Shown: positions 17,094-27,606 of the stretch, piece after piece
How positions within the stretch are numbered: position 1 is the first letter of the stretch
How the letters are laid out: every line of letters starts with the position of its first letter
NCBI GenBank assembly: GCA_020441905.1
Contig: JAGRLG010000051.1
Coordinates: 1 to 40,001 of the forward strand
DNA from: Rhodobiaceae bacterium
GTDB lineage: Bacteria > Pseudomonadota > Alphaproteobacteria > Rhizobiales > NORP267
DNA: 40,001 nt
Reading direction: 5' to 3'
Program-made: the position numbers and the translations under genes
The notes under the pieces: generated by a model
Databases searched by the model: none
What the model was told of the DNA's origin: nothing
Seen by the model: the letters and a program-made list of their open reading frames with translations, nothing else

Positions 17094-18197
17094 TCAGTTG
17101 GCCGTCAACGTCCAGTGGTCCCCGGCATTGGAAAGCACCATGCCCTCGCGTGCAAGTATCTCGGCGAGTTGGTCGGCCAGTCCCGAGAAGTAAATCGACA
17201 ACAATGCGCCGCGAGCCTGGAGCGCCTGGATCTCGATATCGTTGACGCCCGGCACGCGTGCCAGCCGGGCGCGCAGTGCCTGCCATTCGCCCAGAGTGCT
17301 GAAGGATACCCGCACCGGGATCGGCACGCCTTCTCGCAGCCCGCCCTGCGCGCCTTGCAAGACGGCGTTGCGCTCCTTCCATTGCTCCTCGATGCGGGCC
17401 AGAAAGGCGCCGGCGGCGGCCTGGGCGGCGGCCAGCGGATCGCTGTCGGCGGCAAAGGATTCGCTCATCGTTAGAGGCCCCAGAGGCCCGCCGCCTTCCA
17501 GCGTGCAGGTAAAGGCGCCCTGGGCGCCGCCGTGCTCGCACAGGCCGATCAGGACGTTTTCCACCTGGTACAGGTAGCGCAGCGCGGTCAGGGTATCGGC
17601 GTCGCGGGCGAGGATGGCGTTGGGATCGATGCCGTGAGTGGAGACGTCGTCGGCGGGCAGCACGATCGGCGTCAGAGTGTTTTGAAGGTCGAAGGTGCGC
17701 CATGCGTCGAGATGGGGATTGTCGCCGGTAAAGAAGAACTGGTCGCCCTTGCGGTAGACCGGCACGACCAGGATCCGCTCCGCCTGGGTGTCGGTATAGG
17801 GAATCGAATTCTGCCGGAACAGGTTCTGCACCGCCGCCGGCTCGAATCGGAAGCTGAGGCTGGCGCCATACTGGGTCGGGCCGGTCTGTTCGCTGAGAAT
17901 CGAGAAATTGGCCAGCAGTTGCTCGATCCGATCCGGTTCGACCTGCGGCAGGCGGGCATGATCGGCCGACCGGGTCAGGCGCTGAAGGACGATGCGCAGG
18001 GCCTGGGCCTGGCCATCGGCCACCGCCGCCGCCTTGGCGGCCACGGCGTCCTTGTCGGTGGCCTGCACCGCCAGTCCGTCAACATCATAAGGTCCGGCCA
18101 GAAGCGCGCGCGGCGCGGCAAGCACAAGCAGCAGCGCGCCCAGAACGGCCGCGGCCAGCCGCAAAACCGGGCCGTGCCCCATCGTCAAATTCGCCAT
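17094..18197 (-). CDS. DUF2066 domain-containing secreted protein
   Basis: The product has 367 residues. A Sec signal peptide (VLRLAAAVLGALLLVLAAPRALLAG) precedes the DUF2066 region. YDVDGLAVQATDKDAVAAKAAAVADGQAQALRIVLQRLT (split by order, ~35-73) is the repeated alpha/beta start seen in this family, followed by the segment RILVVPVYRKGDQ and later GVPIPVRVSFSTLGEW. Function is unknown; the family is found beside purM and cell-envelope genes in alpha- and gammaproteobacteria. The start has GGAGAACGTG immediately before the ATG. It is divergent from purM across 210 bases and leads the minus-strand run through to ppx. Confidence 0.85.
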   Translation of the reverse strand: MANLTMGHGPVLRLAAAVLGALLLVLAAPRALLAGPYDVDGLAVQATDKDAVAAKAAAVADGQAQALRIVLQRLTRSADHARLPQVEPDRIEQLLANFSILSEQTGPTQYGASLSFRFEPAAVQNLFRQNSIPYTDTQAERILVVPVYRKGDQFFFTGDNPHLDAWRTFDLQNTLTPIVLPADDVSTHGIDPNAILARDADTLTALRYLYQVENVLIGLCEHGGAQGAFTCTLEGGGPLGPLTMSESFAADSDPLAAAQAAAGAFLARIEEQWKERNAVLQGAQGGLREGVPIPVRVSFSTLGEWQALRARLARVPGVNDIEIQALQARGALLSIYFSGLADQLAEILAREGMVLSNAGDHWTLTAN

Positions 18198-18407
18198 CAC
18201 GTTCTCCGTCGGTGCGCCTTGGTGCCGGGCTCCAAATGCCGCGCCGCATTCCCGGCCGCTGCGCGCCGCACCATGGATTAAGCCCTTCACCCGGCGGCTG
18301 CAAGCTTGCGGGGGAAAAGCGGCACCAGGGCGCTTGTCTTTCGGTATATTTCTGTTTGGATGCGCGCGGACACAAGCGGCGCCTGGCATATGCGGCGGGG
18401 AGACGAG

Positions 18408-19556
18408 ATGGGCGATAACGGCACGGGCAACGGAACCGGCAAGGCAGCCGGCAATGGAGCCGGCGAGGCAGCCGGCAAGGCAGCCGGCGGGGGCGGCGGC
18501 CTGACCTATCGCGACGCCGGGGTCGATATCGATGCCGGAAACGCGCTGGTCGAGGCCATCAAGCCACTGGTGCGGGCCACGCGGCGCCCCGGCGCCGACG
18601 CCGAAATCGGCGGATTTGGCGGGCTGTTCGATCTCAAGGCCGCCGGCTTCAAGGATCCGGTGCTGGTTGCCGCCAATGACGGCGTCGGCACCAAGGTGAA
18701 GATCGCGTCGGAAACCGGCCTCCATGACTGGGTCGGCATCGATCTCGTCGCCATGTGCGTAAACGATCTCGTGGTTCAGGGCGCCGAACCGCTGTTCTTT
18801 CTCGACTATTTCGCCGTCGGGCGGCTCGATCCGCAGATCGGCGCCCGCATTGTCGCTGGAATCGCCAAGGGCTGCCAGATCGCCGGATGCGCGCTGATCG
18901 GCGGGGAAACGGCGGAAATGCCGGGTGTCTATCAGGACGGAGACTACGACCTGGCGGGATTTGCCGTCGGTGCCGCCGAACGCGGCGCGCTGTTGCCCCG
19001 CGGCGATATCGGCGTTGGCGACACCATCATCGGCATCGCCTCTTCCGGCGTGCATTCGAACGGATTTTCGCTGGTGCGCCGGGTGGTCGGCGAACTCGGG
19101 CTGTCCTGGGACCAGCCCTGCCCGTTCGAATTCGACACCTCGCTGGGCCGCGCGCTGATGGAGCCGACACGGATCTATGTCAGGCCGCTGCTGCGGGCGA
19201 TGCGCGAAACCGGGGGTATCCGGGCGCTGGCCCATATTACCGGCGGCGGGCTGGAAGAAAACCTGCCGCGCGTGTTGCCGCGCCATCTTGGCGCCGAGAT
19301 CGAACTGCGCCGTATCCAGGTTCCTCCGGTATTCCGCTGGCTGGCGGCGGCGGGCGGCATATCCGAGAAGGAAATGCTGCGCACCTTCAATTGCGGCATC
19401 GGAATGGTAGTGGTCTGCGCCGAGGGGGCGGCGGAATCGGTGATCGAAAATCTTCGTGCCCAGGGCGAAAACGCAGTGACCATGGGGCGCATCGTCGAGG
19501 CCGGGGGCAGCGGCGGCCGGGTGCGCTTCCTCGGCAATCTCGAGCTTGGGGGCTGA
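18408..19556 (+). CDS. purM: Phosphoribosylformylglycinamidine cyclo-ligase (AIR synthetase)
   Basis: The product has 382 residues, about 30 longer than usual. The normal enzyme starts at [22 protein letters not shown] (residues ~32-53). [16 protein letters not shown] and [11 protein letters not shown] are the ATP and FGAM-binding segments, [11 protein letters not shown] is the Gly-rich acidic site, and [15 protein letters not shown] lies in the C domain. It closes the imidazole ring to aminoimidazole ribotide in purine step 5. The additional N-terminus is a Gly/Ala/Lys/Asn low-complexity tract encoded by a 12-bp tandem repeat. The ATG at 18408 has GGGGAGACG upstream; ATG 18390 is an in-frame alternative without a clear site. 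purN follows after one base. Confidence 0.95.
   Translation: MGDNGTGNGTGKAAGNGAGEAAGKAAGGGGGLTYRDAGVDIDAGNALVEAIKPLVRATRRPGADAEIGGFGGLFDLKAAGFKDPVLVAANDGVGTKVKIASETGLHDWVGIDLVAMCVNDLVVQGAEPLFFLDYFAVGRLDPQIGARIVAGIAKGCQIAGCALIGGETAEMPGVYQDGDYDLAGFAVGAAERGALLPRGDIGVGDTIIGIASSGVHSNGFSLVRRVVGELGLSWDQPCPFEFDTSLGRALMEPTRIYVRPLLRAMRETGGIRALAHITGGGLEENLPRVLPRHLGAEIELRRIQVPPVFRWLAAAGGISEKEMLRTFNCGIGMVVVCAEGAAESVIENLRAQGENAVTMGRIVEAGGSGGRVRFLGNLELGG
18426..18485 (+). repeat. Five-unit 12-bp minisatellite inside the purM start region
   Basis: Five tandem in-frame units: GGCAACGGAACC, GGCAAGGCAGCC, GGCAATGGAGCC, GGCGAGGCAGCC, GGCAAGGCAGCC. They encode the tetrapeptides [20 protein letters not shown]. 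The flanking 18414-18425 is a weaker sixth copy and a Gly run follows. Units 2 and 5 are identical. Confidence 0.9.
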
Positions 19557-19557
19557 G

Positions 19558-20214
19558 GTGGCACGCAAGACGGCAATCCTGATCTCGGGCCGGGGCAGCA
19601 ACATGGCGGCGCTGCTGGACGCTGCCAAGGCACCGGGATATCCGGCGGAGATCGTGCTGGTGGCATCCAACCGCCCCGGCGCCGCCGGGCTCGGCATCGC
19701 CGCCGGCCATGGCATCAGCACCCGCGCCATCGACCACACAGCTTATGAGACACGTGAGGATTTCGAGACGGCGCTAACGGCAGAACTGGAAAAAGCCGGG
19801 GCCGAACTGGTCTGTCTTGCCGGCTTCATGCGCTTGCTGACCGACGGCTTCGTCAAGCACTGGCGCGACAAGCTAATCAATATCCACCCCTCGCTGCTGC
19901 CCGCCTTCAAGGGCATGGACACCCATGCGCGGGCGCTTGCCGCCGGCGTCAAGATCACCGGTTGCAGCGTTCACTTCGTACGCGAGGAAATGGATTCAGG
20001 GCCGATCATCGCCCAGGCGGCGGTGCCGGTTCTGGCCGGCGACGACGAGGCCGCGCTGGCGGCGCGGGTGCTGGATGCCGAACATGCGCTCTATCCGATG
20101 GCGCTTGCGCTGGTGGCATCGGGCCGTGCCCGGGTGGTCGGCGAAAAGGTGATGGTGGAGGAAAATTCGCCGCCCGATTACCGGCCGCTGATATCGCCGC
20201 CGAGCGCCGGCTAG
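19558..20214 (+). CDS. purN: Phosphoribosylglycinamide formyltransferase
   Basis: The product has 218 residues. The sugar-phosphate loop is ILISGRGSNMAALLDA (6-21), and the formyl-THF site is LAGFMRLLTDGFV followed by the signature NIHPSLLPAFKGMDTHARAL (catalytic Asn and His) and the Asp of DSGPIIAQAAV. It formylates GAR with 10-formyl-THF in purine step 3. I chose the GTG at 19558, one base after the purM stop, because it gives the standard MARKTAILISGRGSN start and GGGGG lies 7 bases upstream within purM. A TTG at 19546 would overlap purM by 11 bases. Confidence 0.95.
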   Translation: MARKTAILISGRGSNMAALLDAAKAPGYPAEIVLVASNRPGAAGLGIAAGHGISTRAIDHTAYETREDFETALTAELEKAGAELVCLAGFMRLLTDGFVKHWRDKLINIHPSLLPAFKGMDTHARALAAGVKITGCSVHFVREEMDSGPIIAQAAVPVLAGDDEAALAARVLDAEHALYPMALALVASGRARVVGEKVMVEENSPPDYRPLISPPSAG

Positions 20215-20227
20215 AAGCAAGAAGAAA

Positions 20228-20264
20228 AGCGGCAGCCGGTCAGAAACTGATTCCGGCTGCCGCT
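20228..20264. terminator. Bidirectional rho-independent terminator between purN and ndk
   Basis: AGCGGCAGCCGG (20228-20239) pairs perfectly with CCGGCTGCCGCT (20253-20264). Within the loop TCAG-AAA-CTGA extends the structure past a two-base bulge. On the minus strand the stem is followed by TTTTCTTCTT, a proper tract for ndk; on the plus strand the T content downstream is weaker but still serves purN. Confidence 0.7.
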
Positions 20265-20288
20265 GCAAATTATTGCTTTCAAATAGTT

Positions 20289-20711
<423 letters not shown>

Positions 20712-20766
20712 GTTCTGTCCTGTCACTTTCGGTGCTGATTGCAATTCGCGGGAAGGGTTGCGGCGG

Positions 20767-20795
20767 CTTATAGCCGCGCGTCCACATGCCGGCAA
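20767..20795 (-). promoter_or_regulatory. Probable ndk promoter with a palindromic -10
   Basis: On the minus strand TTGCCG (complement of 20790-20795), 17 bases, then TATAAG (complement of 20767-20772, five of six matches). The -10 is the centre of a perfect inverted repeat GCGGCT-TAT-AGCCGC (20763-20777). The predicted start near 20760 gives a ~50-base leader before the ndk ATG. Confidence 0.5.
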
Positions 20796-20841
20796 TAGGG
20801 GCGGTGCATGCCGGTTCGGGAGCGGACCGCTCAGGATGCCG

Positions 20842-21234
20842 TTACAGGCCGGCAATGGCGACCTGTTCGGTCTTCAGATGCTTTCCGGCCGGCGAGACGA
20901 AGAAGATCCTTACCAGATTGGTATTGAGATCGGGGTGGACCATCTGGATCCCGCGCAACCTGGTGGGCCGGCTGATGCACGGCCCCGGCCTTGCCGCCAC
21001 GACGATGGTCAGCGGCAGGGCATGGTCCGGCACGCTTGAGCCGCGGGGCGCAACCTGACGCATCGAGGCAAAGTAATGACAGGACGAAGGCGCCACATAG
21101 ACCGCATCAACCTGGGCCATGGCACTGCGCCTGCCAAACAGCCCGGCGCTGGAGCCGCCGTAAAAATATGTGCCGGCATTCGCCGCCGCCGGCAGCAGGC
21201 ACAGCAGCAGCGCCAACAACGAAATCCTGCGCAT
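20842..21234 (-). CDS. Small secreted protein of unknown family, paralogue A
   Basis: The product has 130 residues, not recognised as a named family. A clear Sec signal peptide ([20 protein letters not shown], cleavage near ANA|GT) is followed by a mature protein of ~110 residues with two cysteines, Cys52 and Cys86, 34 apart, suggesting a disulfide in the periplasm. Motifs are [35 protein letters not shown] and the extreme C-terminus [10 protein letters not shown]. Residues 41-130 align without a gap to the neighbouring paralogue at 21262-21669. AGGAGAAAAG precedes the ATG. It is not a lipoprotein, as no lipobox is seen. The next gene downstream is ndk, after 130 bases with its own promoter. 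Confidence 0.75.
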   Translation of the reverse strand: MRRISLLALLLCLLPAAANAGTYFYGGSSAGLFGRRSAMAQVDAVYVAPSSCHYFASMRQVAPRGSSVPDHALPLTIVVAARPGPCISRPTRLRGIQMVHPDLNTNLVRIFFVSPAGKHLKTEQVAIAGL

Positions 21235-21261
21235 GGCTTTTCTCCTTTCGGACGTCCGCCG

Positions 21262-21669
21262 TCAAAGGCCGGAAATCGGGATCTGCTCCGTCTTCAGGGA
21301 CTTCCCGGAAGCTGAGACAAAAAAGACCTTCACCAGATTGGTGTCGAGATCGGGAAACACATTGGTCATTTCGCGCAGGACAGTCGGCTGGCGGGTGCAG
21401 CCGCCGGGCCGGGTCGCCACCACAATGGTCAGCGCGACGGCATGTTTGGGCATGCTGGCGCCGGGCGGCGGCGCCAGGGTCGTGCCGGCAACATAATGGC
21501 AGGGCGACGGCGCCAGGTAATTGGCGTCCACCTGCACAGTGCCCGGCGGACTGCCGAGAAGTTCGGCGCGGCTTCCCGGATCGCGCAGCGGCTGGGCGGT
21601 TGCCGCAGCCAGCGGCAACAGGAATGACAAAAGGGTCGTCGACAGGACCGGTCCTAGACTCCAACGCAT
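21262..21669 (-). CDS. Small secreted protein of unknown family, paralogue B
   Basis: The product has 135 residues from the ATG at 21667-21669, which has GGAGGAACC directly upstream; an in-frame ATG at 21681 lies ahead of that site and is less likely. The signal peptide is SLGPVLSTTLLSFLLPLAAATAQ. The mature part carries Cys57 and Cys91, again 34 apart, and VDANYLAPSPCHY, ALTIVVATRPGGC, PDLDTNLVKVFFVS and the C-terminal KTEQIPISGL. By my count about 54 of the last 90 residues are identical to paralogue A, which starts 27 bases downstream. The pair most likely arose by tandem duplication and is cotranscribed. Function is unknown. Confidence 0.75.
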   Translation of the reverse strand: MRWSLGPVLSTTLLSFLLPLAAATAQPLRDPGSRAELLGSPPGTVQVDANYLAPSPCHYVAGTTLAPPPGASMPKHAVALTIVVATRPGGCTRQPTVLREMTNVFPDLDTNLVKVFFVSASGKSLKTEQIPISGL

Positions 21670-21780
21670 CGGTTCCTCCATTATTTCCGCTTACAGAACA
21701 ATTAGTTATCCCTCCACGCTGAGACAATGATTCCGGTATGAGCACCTCCCCAAAAAAACGGTTTGCCCGGCTGTCCGGGG

Positions 21781-22632
21781 TCAATAGAGGGCCAGCAGCC
21801 GGGTCGGGCCGCCGCTGGCGCCGGCCACCTTGGGCGCGCCGACAATAAGCGTCGCGCCGGACGCCGGAACCGCGCCGAGATTGGCGACGCTTTCCAGCCC
21901 GTAGCGGCCCGAGGGCAGCCATTTGTAATGGGTGTCGAAGCCGGTCGAGATGCCGGCATCCAGCGACAGCGTATCGACGGCGATGGCCATGGCATCGCGC
22001 TCCGACATCAGCAGGTCGGCGGTTTCGGGGTGAAAGCCGGGAAAATGCAGCAGGCCTTCCTGGTCGGCATTGCGGTATCTGTTGCCGCCGATATGCTCCT
22101 CCCAGCCGCTATACATGGCGACGCAGGCGCGCGGCGGCAGTGCGCCGTGGACGCCTTCCCAGGCCAGGACATCGTCCGGCGTCAACTGGTAATCGGAATT
22201 GGCGGCCGCCTTGTCGCGGATATCGATCACCGCCAGCGGCAAGACAAGCGAGGCGGCGGGAATATCGGCGGCGGCGGGGCCATCGGCGGTGAAATGCAGC
22301 GGCGCGTCGAGGTGGGTGCCGCAATGTTCCAGCACATGCCACATATAGGCGTTGAACTTGTCCGGGGACCAGGAGTAGAGCGGCTCCTTCTCGATGCCGG
22401 GCGTGCCGAAAAAGGTCGGAAAATCCGGCGAAAGCGTGTGCGTCAGGTCCTGAACCCTGTTGCCAGCGGCCAGGGCCGGTTCGATTTCGCCCTTGCCCTC
22501 GCCGCCTGCGGCCGCCGGCAGCGTGGCGGCGAAAGCGCCCAGCCCGGCCAGGCCCGCGCCTCCGGCGCCCTTGAGCAGGGCGCGGCGCGACAGCCGGCTC
22601 AGGATGGTCCGCTGGCATCCGGGTACACACAT
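21781..22632 (-). CDS. Tat-exported cyclase-family (kynurenine-formamidase-like) metal hydrolase
   Basis: The product has 283 residues. The N-terminus LSRRALLKGAGGAGLAGLG has the twin-arginine SRRxLLK signal (residues ~15-21) and a hydrophobic stretch, so export in folded form is expected. The cyclase signature HCGTHLDAPLHF (metal-binding His and Asp) lies at ~104-115, with further family segments DLTHTLSPDFPTF and a later GFHPETADLL. Family members include kynurenine formamidase, isatin hydrolase and other amide or lactone hydrolases; the substrate here is unknown. ATG 22632 has AAGGAG ten bases upstream. Longer in-frame starts would bury the Tat signal. It lies 111 bases upstream of the secreted paralogue pair on the same strand. 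Confidence 0.85.
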   Translation of the reverse strand: MCVPGCQRTILSRLSRRALLKGAGGAGLAGLGAFAATLPAAAGGEGKGEIEPALAAGNRVQDLTHTLSPDFPTFFGTPGIEKEPLYSWSPDKFNAYMWHVLEHCGTHLDAPLHFTADGPAAADIPAASLVLPLAVIDIRDKAAANSDYQLTPDDVLAWEGVHGALPPRACVAMYSGWEEHIGGNRYRNADQEGLLHFPGFHPETADLLMSERDAMAIAVDTLSLDAGISTGFDTHYKWLPSGRYGLESVANLGAVPASGATLIVGAPKVAGASGGPTRLLALY

Positions 22633-22780
22633 CGCTGGCAGCTCCTTTCGGCCTCGCCATGACAAAATTCCGCTGCCCGCCGTGCCGCACAGCACATGGT
22701 CGCGCCGGAAACACCGGTTTGACAAGAAGTATTGCCGCCCCCGCGGCCGGGCATGCTAGAACCCGCCGCCAGGAGATCCA

Positions 22781-24687
<1,907 letters not shown>

Positions 24688-24691
<4 letters not shown>

Positions 24692-24703
24692 GATTTTTCT
24701 CAT
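24688..24703. repeat. Perfect 6-bp AT-rich hairpin over the ABC-F stop codon
   Basis: ATGAGA-TTTT-TCTCAT. It contains the stop codon. The stem is too weak to be a good terminator by itself but the T-run in the loop is notable. Confidence 0.35.
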
Positions 24704-24880
24704 GGGCAGTCCTGATCCGGCTGCTCAAATTGCACCGGTAATGCTCATTGTCCGGTTACCCGGCGCCGCGATACTGCCCCGCTACAGCTTCGCCAGCGGG
24801 CGAACCGGCGCCATTGCAGGGCCGCCCATAGCGTGATTGGATAGATGAAGAACCACTCCGACGAGAAGGATCGACAGATC

Positions 24881-25360
24881 ATGAGCGTCAAAGGGAAGAA
24901 ACTGTCAGTCTTGGCCGGGATTGCCGCCGGCCTCATGCTTGCTTCCGCCGGCCAGGCGGCGGCGGGCTATTGCGAGGATCAGGCCCGCGCCTATGCCAAC
25001 TCGGTTTCGCCGGGCGAACAGGTCATCGGATCGGCGGTCGCCGGCGGCGTCATCGGCGCCATTGCCGGGGGCATTGCCGGCGGCGGACGCGGCGCCGGAC
25101 AGGGCGCGCTGATCGGCGGCGGCGTCGGTGCCGCGGCGGGCGCGGTGTCTCATTCGGTGAAATGGCACAACGCTTACGACTACGCTTTCAATCAGTGCGC
25201 CTCGTCGCGCCGGGCGCCGGCCGTCAATTACGCGGTGCCGGCGGAGGGCAGCGAAGCCTGGTATGCGGCCTGCGACCGCAAATACCGCTCGTTCCGCTAT
25301 TCCGACGCCACCTATCAGCCCAGCGGCGGCGGACCGCGGCGGCTCTGCCATTTGCCATGA
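24881..25360 (+). CDS. Glycine-zipper and BA14K-like secreted small protein
   Basis: From ATG 24881 the product has 159 residues. A signal peptide (LSVLAGIAAGLMLASAGQAAAG) leads to a Gly/Ala zipper (VIGSAVAGGVIGAIAGGIAG, then GGRGAGQGALIGGGVG) likely to form a membrane-inserting hairpin. The C-terminus WYAACDRKYRSF followed by YQPSGGGPRRLC resembles the BA14K domain of Brucella and relatives (C-x-R-Y-R-S-F ... R-x-C), with a probable disulfide. Such proteins are outer-membrane or periplasmic and poorly understood. An in-frame ATG at 24845 would add 12 charged residues; I prefer 24881 because it places the signal peptide at the N-terminus and has AAGGA ten bases upstream. Confidence 0.75.
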   Translation: MSVKGKKLSVLAGIAAGLMLASAGQAAAGYCEDQARAYANSVSPGEQVIGSAVAGGVIGAIAGGIAGGGRGAGQGALIGGGVGAAAGAVSHSVKWHNAYDYAFNQCASSRRAPAVNYAVPAEGSEAWYAACDRKYRSFRYSDATYQPSGGGPRRLCHLP

Positions 25361-25392
25361 TGGCGGCCTGAAAACCGGGGGTTGAGCGCCCG

Positions 25393-25842
25393 TCAGGCTT
25401 TCTTCTTCCAGGCGCCGTTTTCGTCCTGCTGCCAATAGGTCAGGTCGAGGCCGGCGCCTTTTTGCGCCCTCCACAAGGCGCGCGCGGTCTGGAGCGACGT
25501 CTCGTCCCGGCCCTCGAACAGATAGACGATGCGTTCATAGCCCTGGGGATCGGGCAATCGGGCGCCGCCCAGCACGAAGCGCACATTGGCGCCGTTGGGG
25601 TTTTCGGCGCCCGCGGTCAGGTAGACCGGCTGGAGCGCCGCATTGCCGTCCTCGGCGGTGCCATGGGGCAGGAAAGAGTCGTCGTCCCCCATCCACAGCG
25701 CGGAGTCGAGGGCGCGGACGCGCTCTTCATCGCCAGCTTCGACGACCACCTTCCAGCCGCGCTGGAGGCTGATTTCGAGAAGGCGCGGCAGCACCTGCCC
25801 GATTGGCTGGTTGTCGATCTGGTAGAACAGGATTTCCATCAT
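25393..25842 (-). CDS. holC: DNA polymerase III subunit chi
   Basis: The product has 149 residues. [36 protein letters not shown] is split as the usual chi opening (residues 2-36), then [17 protein letters not shown] (49-65), [20 protein letters not shown] and the C-terminal [17 protein letters not shown]. The chi subunit links the clamp loader to single-strand binding protein at the replication fork. The first of two consecutive ATGs overlaps the pepA stop (ATGA), giving tight coupling. The pepA-holC order is common in alphaproteobacteria. Confidence 0.92.
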   Translation of the reverse strand: MMEILFYQIDNQPIGQVLPRLLEISLQRGWKVVVEAGDEERVRALDSALWMGDDDSFLPHGTAEDGNAALQPVYLTAGAENPNGANVRFVLGGARLPDPQGYERIVYLFEGRDETSLQTARALWRAQKGAGLDLTYWQQDENGAWKKKA

Positions 25843-27395
25843 TTCTCGTAGTTGTCGGCGACGAAGCGGTCGAGCAGGCGCACGCCGTAGCCGGAGGCCC
25901 AGCCGCGGTTGACCTCGGTGCTCGGCGACCCCATCGCGGTGCCGGCAATGTCGAGATGGGCCCAGGGCGCGCCATCGACGAAGCGTTGCAGGAACTGCGC
26001 GGCGGTGATGGAACCGGCATAGCGCCCGCCGGTATTCTTCATGTCGGCGTTCTTGGAGTCGATCAGCTTGTCATAGTCCTTGCCGAGCGGAAGCCGCCAC
26101 ACCGGCTCGCCGCTGGCCAGGCCGGCGGCGGTGAGCCGGTCCGCGATCGTGTCGTCATTGCTGAAAAGGCCGGCATGGTGCTTGCCCAGCGCCACCATGA
26201 CGGCACCGGTCAGGGTCGCAAGGTCGATGATCAGCGCAGGCTTGAATTCCTGTTTGGCATACCAGAGCGCATCGGCCAGAACGAGACGGCCTTCCGCATC
26301 GGTATTGATGACCTCGATGGTCTGGCCGGACATCGAGCGCACGATATCGCCGGGGCGCTGCGCGTCGCCGTCGGGCATGTTCTCGACAAGTCCGATGATG
26401 CCCACCGCGTTGACCCTGGCCTTGCGCGCGGCAAGGGCATGCATGAGGCCGGTCACCGCCGCGGCGCCGCCCATGTCGCCCTTCATGTCCTCCATGCCGC
26501 CGGCCGGCTTGATCGAGATGCCGCCGGAATCAAACACCACGCCCTTGCCGACAAAAGCCAGCGGGGCCGCCTTCTTGTCGCCGGCGCCATTCCAGCGCAT
26601 GACGACAAGGCGCGGCGGGCGGGCGCTGCCCTGGGCGACGCCAAGAAGGGCTGCCATCTTGAGCTTGGTCATCTCCTTCTCGGTGAGGATAGAAACGTCC
26701 AACCCAAGCTTCGACAAGGCTTTAGCTTTTTCTGCGAACTCCTTGGGGCCCAACATATTTGCAGGCTCGTTGACCAGGTCGCGCGCAAGCAGAACCCCGC
26801 CAGCAACGGCTTCCCTGGCGGCAAATTCGCGCCGCGCCGCAGCGGGCTTTTCGACCCCCACCGTCAGCTTGGCGGGGACCTTTTTCGGCGGCGCGCCGTT
26901 CTCGGCATCTTCGTCCGGCGCCTTGATGGTCTTGTATTTGTCGAAGTTATAGGCGCGCAGAAAGGCGCCGAAGCCGAGTTCCGCCGCGGCGCCGGGGGCA
27001 ATGCCTTCGCCATCGGGGCCTTCGAGGGCAACAAAGGCGGACTTTTCGTTGCCGCCGGCAAGTTTCCCCATGATGGCGCCGCCAAGCTTCTGCCAGTCCA
27101 GCGGCTCCATGGCGGCGGCATCGCCAAGCCCCGCGACGAGCAGGCGCGAGACGCCGAGCGATGGCGGCGCCCAGATCTCAAGCATCGAGCGCGCGGCGGC
27201 CTTGAACGCGGCGGCATCGATGGCCCGCGAGATTGCCCCGCCGGAGGATTTGTCGGCGGCGGCGGCAACGGCGCCGAACTGGACCTGAGCCGATTTCGCG
27301 CCATTTTTCGTCGCCCCCGCGGCGGCGAGGAGCACCAGCGTTCCGGACTTGGGAACGGCAAGGCTGGAGAAAGCGATCTGGGGGGTATCGGCCAT
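25839..27395 (-). CDS. pepA: Leucyl aminopeptidase (M17)
   Basis: The product has 518 residues. The N domain is variable; the C domain has the M17 metal site: [20 protein letters not shown] with Lys and Asp, [12 protein letters not shown], and the family signature [14 protein letters not shown], with the catalytic Arg. Two metal ions hydrolyse N-terminal residues from peptides in the cytosol. I chose ATG 27395, with AAGGACCAG upstream, where the family's [16 protein letters not shown] start begins; upstream codons are not conserved in character. An insertion of ~25 residues with many Ala/Asp/Glu ([15 protein letters not shown]) lies before the catalytic domain. It is divergent from lptF. Confidence 0.95.
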   Translation of the reverse strand: MADTPQIAFSSLAVPKSGTLVLLAAAGATKNGAKSAQVQFGAVAAAADKSSGGAISRAIDAAAFKAAARSMLEIWAPPSLGVSRLLVAGLGDAAAMEPLDWQKLGGAIMGKLAGGNEKSAFVALEGPDGEGIAPGAAAELGFGAFLRAYNFDKYKTIKAPDEDAENGAPPKKVPAKLTVGVEKPAAARREFAAREAVAGGVLLARDLVNEPANMLGPKEFAEKAKALSKLGLDVSILTEKEMTKLKMAALLGVAQGSARPPRLVVMRWNGAGDKKAAPLAFVGKGVVFDSGGISIKPAGGMEDMKGDMGGAAAVTGLMHALAARKARVNAVGIIGLVENMPDGDAQRPGDIVRSMSGQTIEVINTDAEGRLVLADALWYAKQEFKPALIIDLATLTGAVMVALGKHHAGLFSNDDTIADRLTAAGLASGEPVWRLPLGKDYDKLIDSKNADMKNTGGRYAGSITAAQFLQRFVDGAPWAHLDIAGTAMGSPSTEVNRGWASGYGVRLLDRFVADNYEK

Positions 27396-27430
27396 GAACT
27401 GGTCCTTTTTTGTGCGGCCCGGGAGGCGGC

Positions 27431-27458
27431 ATCCTAGCCTGTGTTCGGCGCGTCGCAA
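27431..27458 (-). promoter_or_regulatory. Candidate pepA promoter
   Basis: On the minus strand TTGCGA (complement of 27453-27458, four of six), 16 bases, then TAGGAT (complement of 27431-27436, four of six). The spacing to the pepA ATG leaves a ~30-base leader with the Shine-Dalgarno. Confidence 0.35.
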
Positions 27459-27606
27459 TATGCCGGGGCCGCAAACGATGGAACCTGGCGGCGACAGGCG
27501 GGTGGAAACAGTGGATAAATGCGGCTGTTAACGTCGAATTTCCGCCATCAATGCTATCTAGAAGAAACGGACGCCGGGGCGGCGGCGGGGGGAGACCGGA
27601 AAGCCG

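Noticed and set aside
18198..19739. Minus-strand extension of the DUF2066 reading frame through purM
   Set aside because: Family similarity and the signal peptide begin at 18197; the extension is antisense to purM.
22719..22724. A perfect TTGACA between the cyclase and ABC-F genes
   Set aside because: No acceptable -10 element lies 16-18 bases downstream, so it was not called a promoter.
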